A stretch of 63,771 nt of DNA from Thermoplasmatota archaeon (GCA_028279585.1 JANQNL010000013.1:1-63771), one strand, 5' to 3'. Numbered from the stretch's first letter, positions 8,276 through 17,165 are shown. Made by a program: numbers and translations. Notes: generated by a model not told the origin, from the letters alone.

Positions 8276-10141
8276 TCATTGAGATGATAGGAATTCGACC
8301 ATTTTTTTTGCTAGTTCTTTACCGACCCCTTCGACCCTGCAAAGGTCCTCTACGGAGGCGTTCCGAACATTTTTGTAACTTCCGAAATGCTCTATCAATC
8401 TGACCTCAAGGACCGGACCGACCCCTGGAACCTTGGTAAGCCTCGTGTCCACCTTGTCCCTTTTACGCCGCATTCTAGTGATCGCGAACCTGTGGGCCTC
8501 ATCTCGGACCTTTTGTAATAGCCGGAGTACCGGCTCCTCATGGCCTATGATGATCTCTTCATCGTTGGGAAGGTGGACTATCTCGAACCGCTTCGCAAGG
8601 CCCATGATGTCCTGGACTTGGACCCCTATCTCCTCCAGCGCCTCCATCGCTGCATTGAGCTGACCCCTTCCCCCATCGATCATTAGCAGATCTGGCAGAT
8701 CGTGCTTGCTGAACCGCCTTTTCACGACATCCTTGATAGCAGCGTAATCGTCTGGACCTTCCATCCTGACGTTGTAGGTCCTGTAGTTCTCCTTCTTGGG
8801 ATGACCATCCATGAAGACGACCACTGAGGCCAGAGTGTTCTTCCCACCCTGATGTGAGATATCGATGGCCTCGATGTGATATGGCACCTTCTTCAGCCCA
8901 AGCTCGTTCTTCAGAGCACGAAGGACCTCGTTGGTTGGTAGCCCATAGGATGTGTCCTCAGGTCCCTCGTTGATACCGACCGGGTCCCCAGCAGACCTTG
9001 CTGCAAAGTCCAGGTTCTCCTGGGCAGTGGTAACCAGTTCTCGTTCCTGTTTGTTCGCAGGCGTTCGACACTTCAGACGCTCGGATTTGCTCTCGGAGAT
9101 ACCTAAACAGAAGAACTTCTTGACATCGGCTGGAGTATCAGCTGGGACGATGACAAGGTCTGGAATGTAATTGGAACTATAGTAGGCCAAAAGAAAACGG
9201 GCATCGTCCATGTTCATCGGACGTGTCGGCCCCTCTCCTTCTGCATCAGAGGCCTGATCGTTGACCAGATTGAACGCCGATCTTCCAGCCATCCTACCGT
9301 CCCGAATGTTGAGGATAAGTATCGACCTGAACTCTGTGCGCTCTGCATCTTCCACCTCGGTCTGGTTCCCAAAGGCAAGTATGTCCGCAGAGCCATCATG
9401 GAAGAAGCTCATGGCCTTGATGTTCTGCATCCGCTGAAGACCATGGATGACATCTCTGACCCTGGCCGCTTCCTCATATCTCTCGGTCTCGGCCAGTTCC
9501 TTGAGCGAGCTGTTCAACATGTCAAGTAGCTTCTTCTTTCTCCCCTTCAAGAACAGGTCCACGGACTTGACCATCTCATGGTAGTCCTCATAACCGATCT
9601 TGCCGATGCATGGTGCAGAGCAGTTCTTCATCTGATACTCCAGACACCCACCCTTCTTCAGTGTCTTGCACTCGCGCAACCCGAAGTTCTCTGTGATGAA
9701 TCGAAGTGTCGCTTTGACTATCCTGACGTTCGGGAACGGTCCATAGAAATCCACACCCTTGAGCTTCGGGTTCCTTGTCAGCATTATCCGAGGATACTTC
9801 TCCCTTGTTATCGCAATGAACGGATATCGCTGCCCACCTTTCAGGTCGATGTTGTATGGAGGCTGATGGAGCCTGATGAGGTCAGCCTCATGGATGATGG
9901 CCTCGTCCTCATTGGCAACAACGAACCATTCTATCTTTTGGACCTGCTTGAGAAGATGGATGGTCTTCATGGAGTGGCCCCGCCCAGAATGGAAGTAGCT
10001 CTTGACCCGTTTGGAAAGGTCCTTGGCCTTGCCGATGTAAAGGATCCTACCGCTCCTTGACTTGAAGACATAGACGCCTGGAGAGTGCGGGACATCGGAA
10101 AGCTGGTCCAGCACTGCTTGCGGGAACCGTTGGTCGGCCAT
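8276..10141 (-). CDS. uvrC: Excinuclease ABC subunit C
   Basis: UvrC makes the 3' and 5' incisions around bulky DNA lesions together with UvrA and UvrB. The ~621-residue protein has the full bacterial layout: GIY-YIG nuclease domain (residues ~15-95, PGVYVFKSRSG with ILYIGKAKDLSKRV), cysteine cluster CKTLKKGGCLEYQMKNCSAPC (split by me at ~155-175), UVR motif (~200-235), RNase H-like C-terminal nuclease (IDISHQGG, LLMIDGGRGQL), and tandem helix-hairpin-helix (~565-621, KVPGVGPVLEV and VEGVGKELAKKM). UvrABC in archaea is patchily distributed and considered acquired from bacteria; uvrA and uvrB are not in this window. Start ATG 10141; an in-frame TTG lies at 10147. Confidence 0.95.
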   Translation of the reverse strand: MADQRFPQAVLDQLSDVPHSPGVYVFKSRSGRILYIGKAKDLSKRVKSYFHSGRGHSMKTIHLLKQVQKIEWFVVANEDEAIIHEADLIRLHQPPYNIDLKGGQRYPFIAITREKYPRIMLTRNPKLKGVDFYGPFPNVRIVKATLRFITENFGLRECKTLKKGGCLEYQMKNCSAPCIGKIGYEDYHEMVKSVDLFLKGRKKKLLDMLNSSLKELAETERYEEAARVRDVIHGLQRMQNIKAMSFFHDGSADILAFGNQTEVEDAERTEFRSILILNIRDGRMAGRSAFNLVNDQASDAEGEGPTRPMNMDDARFLLAYYSSNYIPDLVIVPADTPADVKKFFCLGISESKSERLKCRTPANKQERELVTTAQENLDFAARSAGDPVGINEGPEDTSYGLPTNEVLRALKNELGLKKVPYHIEAIDISHQGGKNTLASVVVFMDGHPKKENYRTYNVRMEGPDDYAAIKDVVKRRFSKHDLPDLLMIDGGRGQLNAAMEALEEIGVQVQDIMGLAKRFEIVHLPNDEEIIIGHEEPVLRLLQKVRDEAHRFAITRMRRKRDKVDTRLTKVPGVGPVLEVRLIEHFGSYKNVRNASVEDLCRVEGVGKELAKKMVEFLSSQ

Positions 10142-10263
10142 CTCCAAAGGCCATGGCCCCGCCGTAAAATCAAGTTTGTCCCACCTGAGCTTGAGCTAGG
10201 GAAACAGAACGGGAAAACAAGCCGTTCCCTTTGACCGTCCAACTGATGAAAATTGGTGCAACA

Positions 10264-10290
10264 TTATTAATAATATGGTTCACTATATGG
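10264..10290 (+). promoter_or_regulatory. TATA-like promoter region for the TIM-barrel gene
   Basis: ATTATTAATAATATGG (10263-10278) and CTATATGG (10283-10290) precede the ATG at 10330; the second gives a start near 10312 and a short leader carrying GGAGA. A small hairpin (AACGG/CCGTT) lies just upstream near 10207-10227. Confidence 0.45.
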
Positions 10291-10329
10291 GCGGTCCTAT
10301 CCCTTCTTAGAAGGCATGGAGATTTTATC

Positions 10330-11214
10330 ATGGAGATCCGGTTCGGGCCTGCGGGAATCCCTCTTTCATGCAAGGGGCGTACTTTGAAGGATGGTATCGA
10401 GGACATCCATGCTCTTGAGCTTAATGCCATGGAGGTCCAGCTGGTCCGTCCTGAAGGTTTTGATGTCGATGATCTCCAAGAGATCGGAGAGCTTGCCATG
10501 GAGCTTGATGTCAAGCTCACTGTCCACGCTCCCTATTACATCGATCTCATGGGCGATGACGAGATAGTCCGCAGGAGCATCGACAACATCAAGCGCTCGG
10601 CAAAGATGGCCGACGGTCTTGACGCTGACATCATCACCACCCATATCGGGATAATCCCGGAGGATATGGAGAGGGAGGAAGCCCTGGAGCGTGCCCTGAA
10701 GAACATCAGGAACGTCAGGGACTGGATCAAGCGTGAGAAGCTTTCATGCAAGCTCGGCATCGAGACCAGCGGAAGGCAGAAGGTCCTGGGCTCGCTTGAC
10801 GAGATCCTGCTCATCTGCAAGAGGGTCTCGAACGTTGTCCCTGTGGTCAACTTCGCTCATGTCCACGCCTTCGAGTGTGGTTCGCTTAAGAGGAAGGAGG
10901 ACTTCCAGGAGCTTCTTGACAGAATAGAGGGGATAACAAAGTCCAAGGAGTTCTACACCCACTTTTCTGGTGTGGAGCACTCTGATGGTAACAAGCGCAG
11001 GTGCACCCCCATCAAGAAGGGTGACATGCGCTTCGAGCCACTGGCCGAGTGCATCCTGGACAACGAGGACATCGATATCACCATCATCTCGGGCTCGCCG
11101 CTCCTGGAGCATGATGCGATGTACATGAAGGTGATACTGGAGAGGGTGAAGGCCAAGAGGGAGGCGAAGGAGGCGAAGGAGGCCAAGGATGGGGAGGAGG
11201 AGGAAGGGGAGTAA
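10330..11214 (+). CDS. Endonuclease IV-like TIM-barrel protein
   Basis: A 294-residue member of the AP endonuclease 2/xylose isomerase-like TIM-barrel superfamily, related to endonuclease IV (Nfo). Signature features: IRFGPAGIPLSC at the N-terminus, LTVHAPYYIDL (~60-70), IITTHIGIIP (~100), LGIETSGRQ (~145), VVNFAHVHAF (~175) and FYTHFSGVEH (~215), which place His, Glu and Asp at strand ends as in the metal site. Family members cleave at abasic sites, but activity here is inferred. The tail after ~270 is a low-complexity Lys/Glu helix (repeated AKEAK, then EEEEGE). I chose ATG 10330 (GGAGA 8 nt upstream) over upstream codons that would add an unrelated hydrophobic stretch. It lies divergently beside uvrC, which fits a repair role. 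Confidence 0.75.
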   Translation: MEIRFGPAGIPLSCKGRTLKDGIEDIHALELNAMEVQLVRPEGFDVDDLQEIGELAMELDVKLTVHAPYYIDLMGDDEIVRRSIDNIKRSAKMADGLDADIITTHIGIIPEDMEREEALERALKNIRNVRDWIKREKLSCKLGIETSGRQKVLGSLDEILLICKRVSNVVPVVNFAHVHAFECGSLKRKEDFQELLDRIEGITKSKEFYTHFSGVEHSDGNKRRCTPIKKGDMRFEPLAECILDNEDIDITIISGSPLLEHDAMYMKVILERVKAKREAKEAKEAKDGEEEEGE

Positions 11215-11373
11215 TCTTTGGATGCTTTCTCATTGACCGAGTTGATGAGGTCGAGATTTATTTTGTCTTGTTCCAAAGACGTAGTTTCCATGTGTGACAG
11301 TGGCGTGCATAGCACTGCCAGGAGATGATCATTGCTTACCTACACAAGATGGTCGGTTCTATGGTGGGGGATA

Positions 11374-11524
11374 GAGCGCTCGAATGCGATTGACTCCGCA
11401 ATCTCCGAAACAAGGAAGAAAGGTTGTTATTCAGGACATAGCCTGCACTTGCTAGCATTGTCCTGAATAACAATTTCTTGACGATAGTTTCGAAGATTGC
11501 TCTGTCTAATCGCATTTGAGCGCT
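11374..11524 (+). other. Family H long imperfect hairpin, copy H2, abutting tRNA-Ser
   Basis: AGCGCTCGAATGCGATT pairs with AATCGCATTTGAGCGCT, GCAATCTCCGAAAC with GTTTCGAAGATTGC, and TTGTTATTCAGGACA with TGTCCTGAATAACAA around a 20-nt loop (11439-11458). The internal loop is AAGGAAGAAAGG opposite TTTCTTGACGATA, matching H1, H3 and H4. The outer right arm overlaps the last bases of tRNA-Ser (11521-11524), so the element starts exactly at the tRNA 3' end. No protein gene is seen in 11215-11665. Confidence 0.65.
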
Positions 11525-11604
11525 GAGGAGGAGATTCGAACTCCTGCGGGTCACCCCACCGGTTTTCAAGACCGGCGCCGTAAGCCAGACTTAGCTACCT
11601 CAGC
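11521..11604 (-). tRNA. tRNA-Ser (anticodon UGA)
   Basis: An 84-nt cloverleaf: acceptor GCTGAGG/CCTCAGC, D-arm with GCTAAGTCTGGC, anticodon arm CCGGT-CTTGAAA-ACCGG (anticodon TGA), a long variable arm with GGGTGACCC typical of class II serine tRNAs, and T-arm AGGAG-TTCGAAT-CTCCT. The discriminator base is G, as expected for serine. CCA is not encoded and no intron is present. It sits just after the S10 gene and its terminator. Confidence 0.95.
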
Positions 11605-11613
11605 AAAAATGAA

Positions 11614-11648
11614 AACAAAGCTACCGGACGGGAAAAAGCGTCCGGTAG
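11614..11648 (-). terminator. Hairpin and T-rich terminator after S10
   Basis: On the minus strand a perfect 10-bp stem (CTACCGGACG/CGTCCGGTAG, 11621-11648) is followed by the T-rich CTTTGTTTTCATTTTTG. It separates the str operon from tRNA-Ser. Confidence 0.6.
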
Positions 11649-11665
11649 CACGATCGTGGCAGGCT

Positions 11666-11977
11666 TTAAGCCCTCAACACGATCTCGATGTTGACGTCGT
11701 CAGGCACCTGGATCCGCATGAGCTGACGAAGGGCGCGGTCATCCGCATCCAAAAGAATGAGACGCTTGTGCACCCTCATCTCCCATCGCTCATAGGTCTC
11801 CGAACCTTCTCCATCTGGGCTTTTCCGGATGGGAACGACCAGTCGCTTGGTCGGCAGCGGAATAGGTCCGCTCAACGCAACACCGGTCCTTTCGGAGATG
11901 GCCTTGATCTGTTTGCAGACCCCGTCGACACTCTTTGGGGTGGTGCCGGTCAGGGATATTCGAGCTTTCGCGACCAT
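11666..11977 (-). CDS. rps10: 30S ribosomal protein S10 (uS10)
   Basis: A 103-residue ribosomal protein of the 30S head. The sequence is a full-length archaeal uS10: [18 protein letters not shown] at the N-terminus, [20 protein letters not shown] (~40-60), [19 protein letters not shown] and the C-terminal [13 protein letters not shown] place the start at ATG 11977 because a ribosome site AGGTGAT lies just upstream of it; ATGs at 11986 and 11983 overlap that site. It is the last gene of the str operon, 12-22 nt after EF-1alpha, the usual archaeal order. Confidence 0.95.
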   Translation of the reverse strand: MVAKARISLTGTTPKSVDGVCKQIKAISERTGVALSGPIPLPTKRLVVPIRKSPDGEGSETYERWEMRVHKRLILLDADDRALRQLMRIQVPDDVNIEIVLRA

Positions 11978-11998
11978 GGTCATCACCTGGTAGGAACC

Positions 11999-13273
11999 TT
12001 ACTCTTTTTTCTCGACCTTGACGCACATTCCTGCGGCCACGGTCTGTCCCATATCACGGATGGCGAACCTTCCGAGCTGTGGGATCTCTTTGACGTTCTC
12101 GATCACAAGAGGCTTGGTCGGAACGATGTAGACGATCGCGATGTCACCGGACTTGATGTAGTCTGGGTTCTCTTCAGCCACCTGACCGGTCTTAGGATCG
12201 ATCTTGGCGGTGATCTTCTCGAACATACAGGCGACCTGGGCGGTGTGCAGATGGAACACAGGTGTGTATCCAGGTGCAATAACGCTTGGGTGCTGCAGAA
12301 CAGCGATCTGTGCTGTGAACGCCTTTGCGATGGAAGGGGCCTTATCGGTTGGACCGCACACGTCACCGCGGCGGATGTCCTTCTTACCGATACCCCTTAC
12401 ATTGAAGCCGACGTTGTCACCAGGCTCGGCCTTGTCCATCATCTCGTGGTGCATCTCAATGGATTTCACCTCGCCACCCTTGGCGGATGGGTTGAAAATG
12501 ACGTTGTCGCCGACCTTGATGATACCGGTCTCGATCCTTCCTACAGGAACTGCACCGATGCCAGTGATGTTATAGACATCCTGGACGGGCAGCCTGAGAG
12601 GCAGGTTCGTTGGCTTCTGTGGTGCTGGGAGCGCATTGAGGGCATCGAGCAGGCATGGTCCCTTGTACCATCCCATGTTCTCTGACTTCTTTGCGATGTT
12701 CTCGCCGACGAACGCGGAAACAGGGATGAATGGAACTTCATCGATCTTCCACTGGACCATCTGCAGGAGCTTGGTGACCTCTTCCTGGACTTCCTTGAAG
12801 CGGGCCTCGTTCCACTCCGGCTTGGTCGCGTCCATCTTGTTGACTGCGATTATGATCCGCGGCACTCCAAGGGTCCTTGCAAGGAACACGTGTTCCTTGG
12901 TCTGGGCCTGGACACCGTCGTTCGCATCGACAACAAGCACGGCTGCATCAGCCTGACTGGTCCCAGTGATCATGTTCTTAACAAAATCACGGTGACCTGG
13001 CGCATCGATGATGGTGAAATAATACTTGTCAGTATCCATTCTCTTATGTGCCACATCGATAGTGACGCCTCTTTCTCTCTCTTCCTTGAGGCCGTCCATG
13101 ACATAGGCGAACTCGAAACCGCCCTTACCGCGCTCTTCCGCTTCCTTGCGGAACTTGTCGATAATGTGCTGTTCTATGTGCCCAGTGTCAAGGAGGAGAC
13201 GGCCGACAAGTGTAGACTTACCGTGGTCTACGTGTCCGATGAACACAAGGTTCATGTGTGGTTTTTCTGCCAT
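11999..13273 (-). CDS. tuf: Translation elongation factor 1-alpha
   Basis: GTPase that delivers aminoacyl-tRNA to the ribosomal A site. 424 residues, normal for archaeal EF-1alpha. G1 [15 protein letters not shown] (~residues 13-27), switch region with [13 protein letters not shown]3 [12 protein letters not shown] (~90), G4 NKMD (~150) and G5 SAF; beta-barrel domains 2 and 3 follow (GVPVGR-like [11 protein letters not shown], then [27 protein letters not shown]). The gene has its own TATA-like upstream region in the 127-nt gap after EF-2 but is followed closely by S10. It is found in all archaea and highly conserved. Confidence 0.97.
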   Translation of the reverse strand: MAEKPHMNLVFIGHVDHGKSTLVGRLLLDTGHIEQHIIDKFRKEAEERGKGGFEFAYVMDGLKEERERGVTIDVAHKRMDTDKYYFTIIDAPGHRDFVKNMITGTSQADAAVLVVDANDGVQAQTKEHVFLARTLGVPRIIIAVNKMDATKPEWNEARFKEVQEEVTKLLQMVQWKIDEVPFIPVSAFVGENIAKKSENMGWYKGPCLLDALNALPAPQKPTNLPLRLPVQDVYNITGIGAVPVGRIETGIIKVGDNVIFNPSAKGGEVKSIEMHHEMMDKAEPGDNVGFNVRGIGKKDIRRGDVCGPTDKAPSIAKAFTAQIAVLQHPSVIAPGYTPVFHLHTAQVACMFEKITAKIDPKTGQVAEENPDYIKSGDIAIVYIVPTKPLVIENVKEIPQLGRFAIRDMGQTVAAGMCVKVEKKE

Positions 13274-13322
13274 ATTTTACTCCTCCAGAGTGAGATTCGG
13301 ATGGATTGCGATATCAGATATG

Positions 13323-13334
13323 GTATTTATTACT
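13323..13334 (-). promoter_or_regulatory. Possible internal promoter before EF-1alpha
   Basis: AGTAATAAATACC on the minus strand in the EF-2/EF-1alpha gap, ~55 nt before the ATG at 13273, gives a plausible leader containing GGAG. Transcription from the S12 promoter may also reach this gene. Confidence 0.35.
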
Positions 13335-13400
13335 TTCTTTAGTATAAGGAAGGTTGGCTACCTTGACCGCTATATCATTTTGTTGTTCCTGGCCCTATGA

Positions 13401-15602
13401 TCAGGCCTGGTAATAATCTGCGGTAGGTGGCTCGGGCTTGAGGCCCTTCCTCTCCCTTATCTCTCTAACTACCTTATCCTGAAGTTCGTGGGGTACTCTG
13501 TCGAACCCGGAGAACTCGGTGGACCAAAGCGCCCTGCCCTGGGTCGCAGACCTTATGGAGCCAGCGAACCCGAACATCTCTGCAACAGGGGTCTTGGAGA
13601 TGATGGTGGTCATGTCACCCTCAGACGTCATGTCCTCCACAGTTCCCCTCCTCTGCTGCATCTCGCGGGTGACGTTGCCCATAACGTCCTGTGGGACGTT
13701 GACATAGACCATCATCTTTGGTTCCATGAGCGTGGACTTGGCGGTCACGATGGCACCATAGATGCCGTTCCTGACCGCTGGGATGATCTGTCCAGGACCA
13801 CGATGGATGGAATCCTCGTGGAGCTTGGCGTCCACGAGCATGACCTTGGCCCCGATCAGTGGTTCGCGTGCCAGTGGACCCATCTTAACGACCTCGTTGA
13901 ACGCGTCGATGATGAGCTCCTTTGTCTCGTGGAGATACTGGATACCCTTGGTCGCATTAAGCAACATACAGGTCCCGTTCACTGCGTAGAGGCCCTTTGC
14001 CATTTCCTTTTCCATGCCAAGGTCCTGCAGGAGCCTTGCGTGCTCCTTGGAGTTCTTGATCTTTCCATCTGGGATGTCGCCATCCTTGATGGCCTTGATG
14101 AACTCCTCCTCTAGGGGCTGGACCTTGAAGTAGAACCTGTTGTGCTTGTTCGGGGACTTACCCTCGAACGGACCCGCATGCTTCTCGAGGCCTTCGCGAT
14201 AAACGACGATAGGTGGTGATGTCTTGATGTCCACACCCCACTCGTTCACGATCCTGTATTCAGTGATCTCCAAGTGAAGCTCACCCATACCAGAGAGCAA
14301 ATGCTCGCCGGTCTCGTGGTTGATCTCGACCACAAGGGATGGGTCTGCCTTCGCAACAGAGTGAAGGACCTCTACAAGCTTTGGAAGGTCCTTTGTGTGC
14401 TTTGCCTCAACAGAGACAGTGACCACGGGCTCGGAGACGTGGGTGATCTTCTCGAATCCCTCGACGTCCTCTTCAGATGTGACCGTGGAACCGGAGATAG
14501 CGGACTTAAGACCGCTCACAGCGATGATGTTACCTGCGATGACCTCCTCGATATTGATCCTGTCACCACCGACGAACACACCTACCTGCTGGGTCCTGTT
14601 CTTGCCAGGCATACCGATGACGAAGAGCTCGTGACCTCGCCTGATGGTCCCGCTATAGAGCCTACCTGTGGCTATCTCACCAGCGTGTGGGTCGATAACG
14701 ATCTTGGTGACCATGAACATGGTCGGGCCGTCCTTGTCGGTATTGATCATGTGCTTGCCGAGCTCGGACTCTGCATCGCCATGCCAGATGTGGGGGATCC
14801 TATACTTCTGCGCCTCGTCTGGTGGAGGAAGATGCTCGATGACCGAGTCGAGGGTGACCTCATGGAGAGGGGCCTTCTTGGCCAGGGTCTTCTGGTCCTC
14901 GTTGGCACAGAAGTCATAGATGTCCTTGAACGTGATACCAGTTCTCTGCATGTAAGGCACAGAGATGGCCCAGTTGTGATAGGCTGAACAGAAGATGACC
15001 GTACCATTGGCTGGGTTGACCTTCCACTCTCCCTTGAACTCTTCTGGTACCATCTTAATGATAAGCTCGTTGACCTGGGTGATGATCTTGACGAACCTCT
15101 CCTGCATCTGCTCTGGTGTGACCTTGAGCTCGTTGATGAGCCTGTCCACCTTGTTGATGGCAAGGATCGGCTTGACCTTTTCCCGAAGGGCCTGTCTGAT
15201 GACGGTCTCGGTCTGTGGCATGACCCCCTCGACGGCACAAGCGACGATGATGACACCGTCGATGGCCCTCATGGCCCTGGTGACGTCACCACCGAAGTCC
15301 ACGTGTCCGGGTGTGTCTATCAGATTGATAAGGAAATCCTTTCCTTCGACCTCGTGAACCATGGATGCTGCTGCGGAGTTGATGGTGATACCGCGAGCCT
15401 GCTCCTGCTCGTCGAAATCGAGCATGAGCTGCTTTCCAGCAAGCTCCTCTGACATCATGCCTGCACCGGCGATGAGATTGTCGGAGAGCGTGGTCTTTCC
15501 GTGATCGATATGCGCAGCGGTCCCGATGTTCCTAATCTGTGGAAGCTGCGTCATAATGGCTTGAGCTTTCTTGATATTATCCTCTTTACGTCCCATGTTC
15601 AT
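13401..15602 (-). CDS. fusA: Translation elongation factor 2
   Basis: GTPase that drives ribosomal translocation. 733 residues, all five EF-2 domains present: G1 AAHIDHGKTTLSDNLI (~30), ARGITINSA, G3 DTPGHVDFGGDV (~95), G4 NKVD (~150). Domain III-V features include SGMGELHLEI (~420) and the tip of domain IV with SIHRGPGQIIPAVRN (~600), which carries the histidine modified to diphthamide in archaea. Start ATG 15602 or 15596, preceded by GGGGAATG. It is co-transcribed with S7 and S12. Confidence 0.97.
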   Translation of the reverse strand: MNMGRKEDNIKKAQAIMTQLPQIRNIGTAAHIDHGKTTLSDNLIAGAGMMSEELAGKQLMLDFDEQEQARGITINSAAASMVHEVEGKDFLINLIDTPGHVDFGGDVTRAMRAIDGVIIVACAVEGVMPQTETVIRQALREKVKPILAINKVDRLINELKVTPEQMQERFVKIITQVNELIIKMVPEEFKGEWKVNPANGTVIFCSAYHNWAISVPYMQRTGITFKDIYDFCANEDQKTLAKKAPLHEVTLDSVIEHLPPPDEAQKYRIPHIWHGDAESELGKHMINTDKDGPTMFMVTKIVIDPHAGEIATGRLYSGTIRRGHELFVIGMPGKNRTQQVGVFVGGDRINIEEVIAGNIIAVSGLKSAISGSTVTSEEDVEGFEKITHVSEPVVTVSVEAKHTKDLPKLVEVLHSVAKADPSLVVEINHETGEHLLSGMGELHLEITEYRIVNEWGVDIKTSPPIVVYREGLEKHAGPFEGKSPNKHNRFYFKVQPLEEEFIKAIKDGDIPDGKIKNSKEHARLLQDLGMEKEMAKGLYAVNGTCMLLNATKGIQYLHETKELIIDAFNEVVKMGPLAREPLIGAKVMLVDAKLHEDSIHRGPGQIIPAVRNGIYGAIVTAKSTLMEPKMMVYVNVPQDVMGNVTREMQQRRGTVEDMTSEGDMTTIISKTPVAEMFGFAGSIRSATQGRALWSTEFSGFDRVPHELQDKVVREIRERKGLKPEPPTADYYQA

Positions 15603-15627
15603 TCCCCTTTATAGGATTATGAAAAAC

Positions 15628-16596
15628 TTATCTTGCAGATGCTGCGACCCTCTCGATCTCTTCCTTCTTGGAGACACCGAAGCTGTTCATCTCTCCCTTG
15701 GAGCCAGCGATGAGCTCGTTGGCCAGGCATTCCTCGATGGATTTCCTGTTCTTATGGGATGCGTTAACAGCGCCGGAGCAGATGTTGCGCAGCGCGATGT
15801 CCAGCCTCCTGGATGGAGAGATGTCTACGGCCTTTGGCACAGAGATACCGCCGAACCGCAGCCTTGTGATCTCCTCCTTTGGAGAGGAGTTCTCAATTGC
15901 CTGGACAAGGACCTGGACAGGGTTCTCCTTGGTCCTCTGATGAATGATGGCGAAGGCCTTCTCCACCACCTTATATGATTTTGATTTCTTACCAGTGTAG
16001 TCCTCGGTCCTCATCATGCCGTTCATAAGGCGCTCGATGATGGATACCTTGGCCTTGCCGAACTGCTTGTTGGCATACCTGGCACTGACGTGAGGAACGG
16101 TCACGAGGTTGAGGTTGATGTACCTCCTCAGACCTGGGTCCTCGATCTCGACCTCGGACAGGTTGTAGAGACCGAACAATGGAGGATACTCGCTCTCGAC
16201 CTTCTTCTTGGCTGGTTTCATCTCAGCGTCCTTGGCTGGCTCCTCGGTCTTTTCATCAGTAGGAGTTTCCTCTTTCTTCTCCTCAACCTTGGCCTTCTTC
16301 TTGGAAGACTTCTTGGTTTCCTTAGCGGGAGCCTTTTCTTTTGGTTCCTCGGCCTTCTCCTCAGCTGGCTCCTCTTCCTTTGCTTCATCAACAGGAGCAT
16401 CTTCAGCCTTCACCTCGGAGGGAGCTTCCACCTTAGGCTCCTCTGCCTTTTCCTCAACGACCTCTTTTTTGGTCTCCCCTTGAGGAATACCTCCCGAAAG
16501 GTCCGAAGAACCGTCAGGTTCGATTGGATCAGCAGGAGCCTCTTCCTCAGGCTTTTCTTCCTCGACGACCTCTACCTTCTTCTCATCCTCGACCAT
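15628..16596 (-). CDS. rps7: 30S ribosomal protein S7 (uS7) with long charged N-terminal extension
   Basis: uS7 nucleates assembly of the 30S head and contacts the E-site tRNA. The last ~190 residues are a normal archaeal S7 (YINLNLVTVPHVSARYANK, RLMNGMMRTEDYTGKKSK, ENSSPKEEITRLRFGGISVP, LDIALRNICSGAVNASHKN, C-terminal KKEEIERVAASAR). The first ~130 residues are an unusual low-complexity extension of Glu, Lys, Ala and Pro (e.g. EEKPEEEAPADPI, AEEPKEKAPAKETKKSSKKK), so the protein is 322 residues rather than ~190. Start ATG 16596 has a good AAGGTGAT site and there is no internal start with comparable support. The extension is probably disordered and its role is unknown. Confidence 0.93.
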   Translation of the reverse strand: MVEDEKKVEVVEEEKPEEEAPADPIEPDGSSDLSGGIPQGETKKEVVEEKAEEPKVEAPSEVKAEDAPVDEAKEEEPAEEKAEEPKEKAPAKETKKSSKKKAKVEEKKEETPTDEKTEEPAKDAEMKPAKKKVESEYPPLFGLYNLSEVEIEDPGLRRYINLNLVTVPHVSARYANKQFGKAKVSIIERLMNGMMRTEDYTGKKSKSYKVVEKAFAIIHQRTKENPVQVLVQAIENSSPKEEITRLRFGGISVPKAVDISPSRRLDIALRNICSGAVNASHKNRKSIEECLANELIAGSKGEMNSFGVSKKEEIERVAASAR

Positions 16597-16600
16597 ATTA

Positions 16601-17029
16601 TCACCTTACAGGCTTTTCCTTCCTACCCCTGACCATCTCGTCGAGGGAGACGTTGTTGACCTGGATGACCTTATACCTGACACCAGGGATGTCACCATAA
16701 GACCTACCCATACGGCCACCGATACCTTCGACCAGCACTTCGTCGTGCTCGTCGATGTAATTGATAGCGCCATCACCAACTGCGAATGCGGTGATCTGCC
16801 TTCCATTCTTAATGAGCTGGACCTTGACGCATTTTCGAATTGCAGAGTTGGGCTGCTTAGCCTCGATCCCTACCTTCTCAAGTACGATGCCTCTGGCCTG
16901 GGCTGCGCCCTCCAGGGGATCGGCTTTCTCCTTGAGATGAAGGACCCTTTTCTTGTAATACCTGTCGGACCAACGGAACCGCTTCCTGTCCTTTTTCAGT
17001 TTTTGCGCGGTGAACAGACCCTTAGCCAT
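16601..17029 (-). CDS. rps12: 30S ribosomal protein S12 (uS12)
   Basis: Decoding-centre ribosomal protein. 142 residues, the usual archaeal length. Typical segments: [20 protein letters not shown] (N-terminal, 20 shown), [20 protein letters not shown] (~47-66, the universally conserved KQPNSAI loop), [17 protein letters not shown], and the C-terminal [20 protein letters not shown] with [14 protein letters not shown] 17029 is preceded by AAGGTGG. First gene of the leftward S12-S7-EF-2-EF-1alpha-S10 operon; S7 starts 4 nt after its stop. Confidence 0.97.
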   Translation of the reverse strand: MAKGLFTAQKLKKDRKRFRWSDRYYKKRVLHLKEKADPLEGAAQARGIVLEKVGIEAKQPNSAIRKCVKVQLIKNGRQITAFAVGDGAINYIDEHDEVLVEGIGGRMGRSYGDIPGVRYKVIQVNNVSLDEMVRGRKEKPVR

Positions 17030-17081
17030 TGTTAGACCACCTTATATATATACTAGTGCGGAGGATGGGGTAAAACGGTTC

Positions 17082-17093
17082 CCATATATAACG
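17082..17093 (-). promoter_or_regulatory. TATA box of the str operon
   Basis: CGTTATATATGGG on the minus strand, ~58 nt before the S12 ATG. A second TATA-like run (TATATATATAAGG, 17040-17052) is too close to the ATG unless the transcript is leaderless. Confidence 0.5.
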
Positions 17094-17165
17094 TTAAGGG
17101 TTGTCTGGATAGAGAGTGGCTACCCTTATTTTCACTCGTAGAACCACACTTGAGAGCCCTTACCG

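Noticed and set aside
11374-11524. Kink-turn (L7Ae site) as explanation of the family H internal loop
   Set aside because: H2 can be written as a kink-turn with tandem G.A pairs, but H3 and H4 lack the required GA after a three-base bulge.
11516-12685. Long plus-strand open frame opposite EF-1alpha and S10
   Set aside because: It runs through the tRNA and opposite two highly conserved genes; its product is biased by the reverse complement of ribosomal-type codon use.
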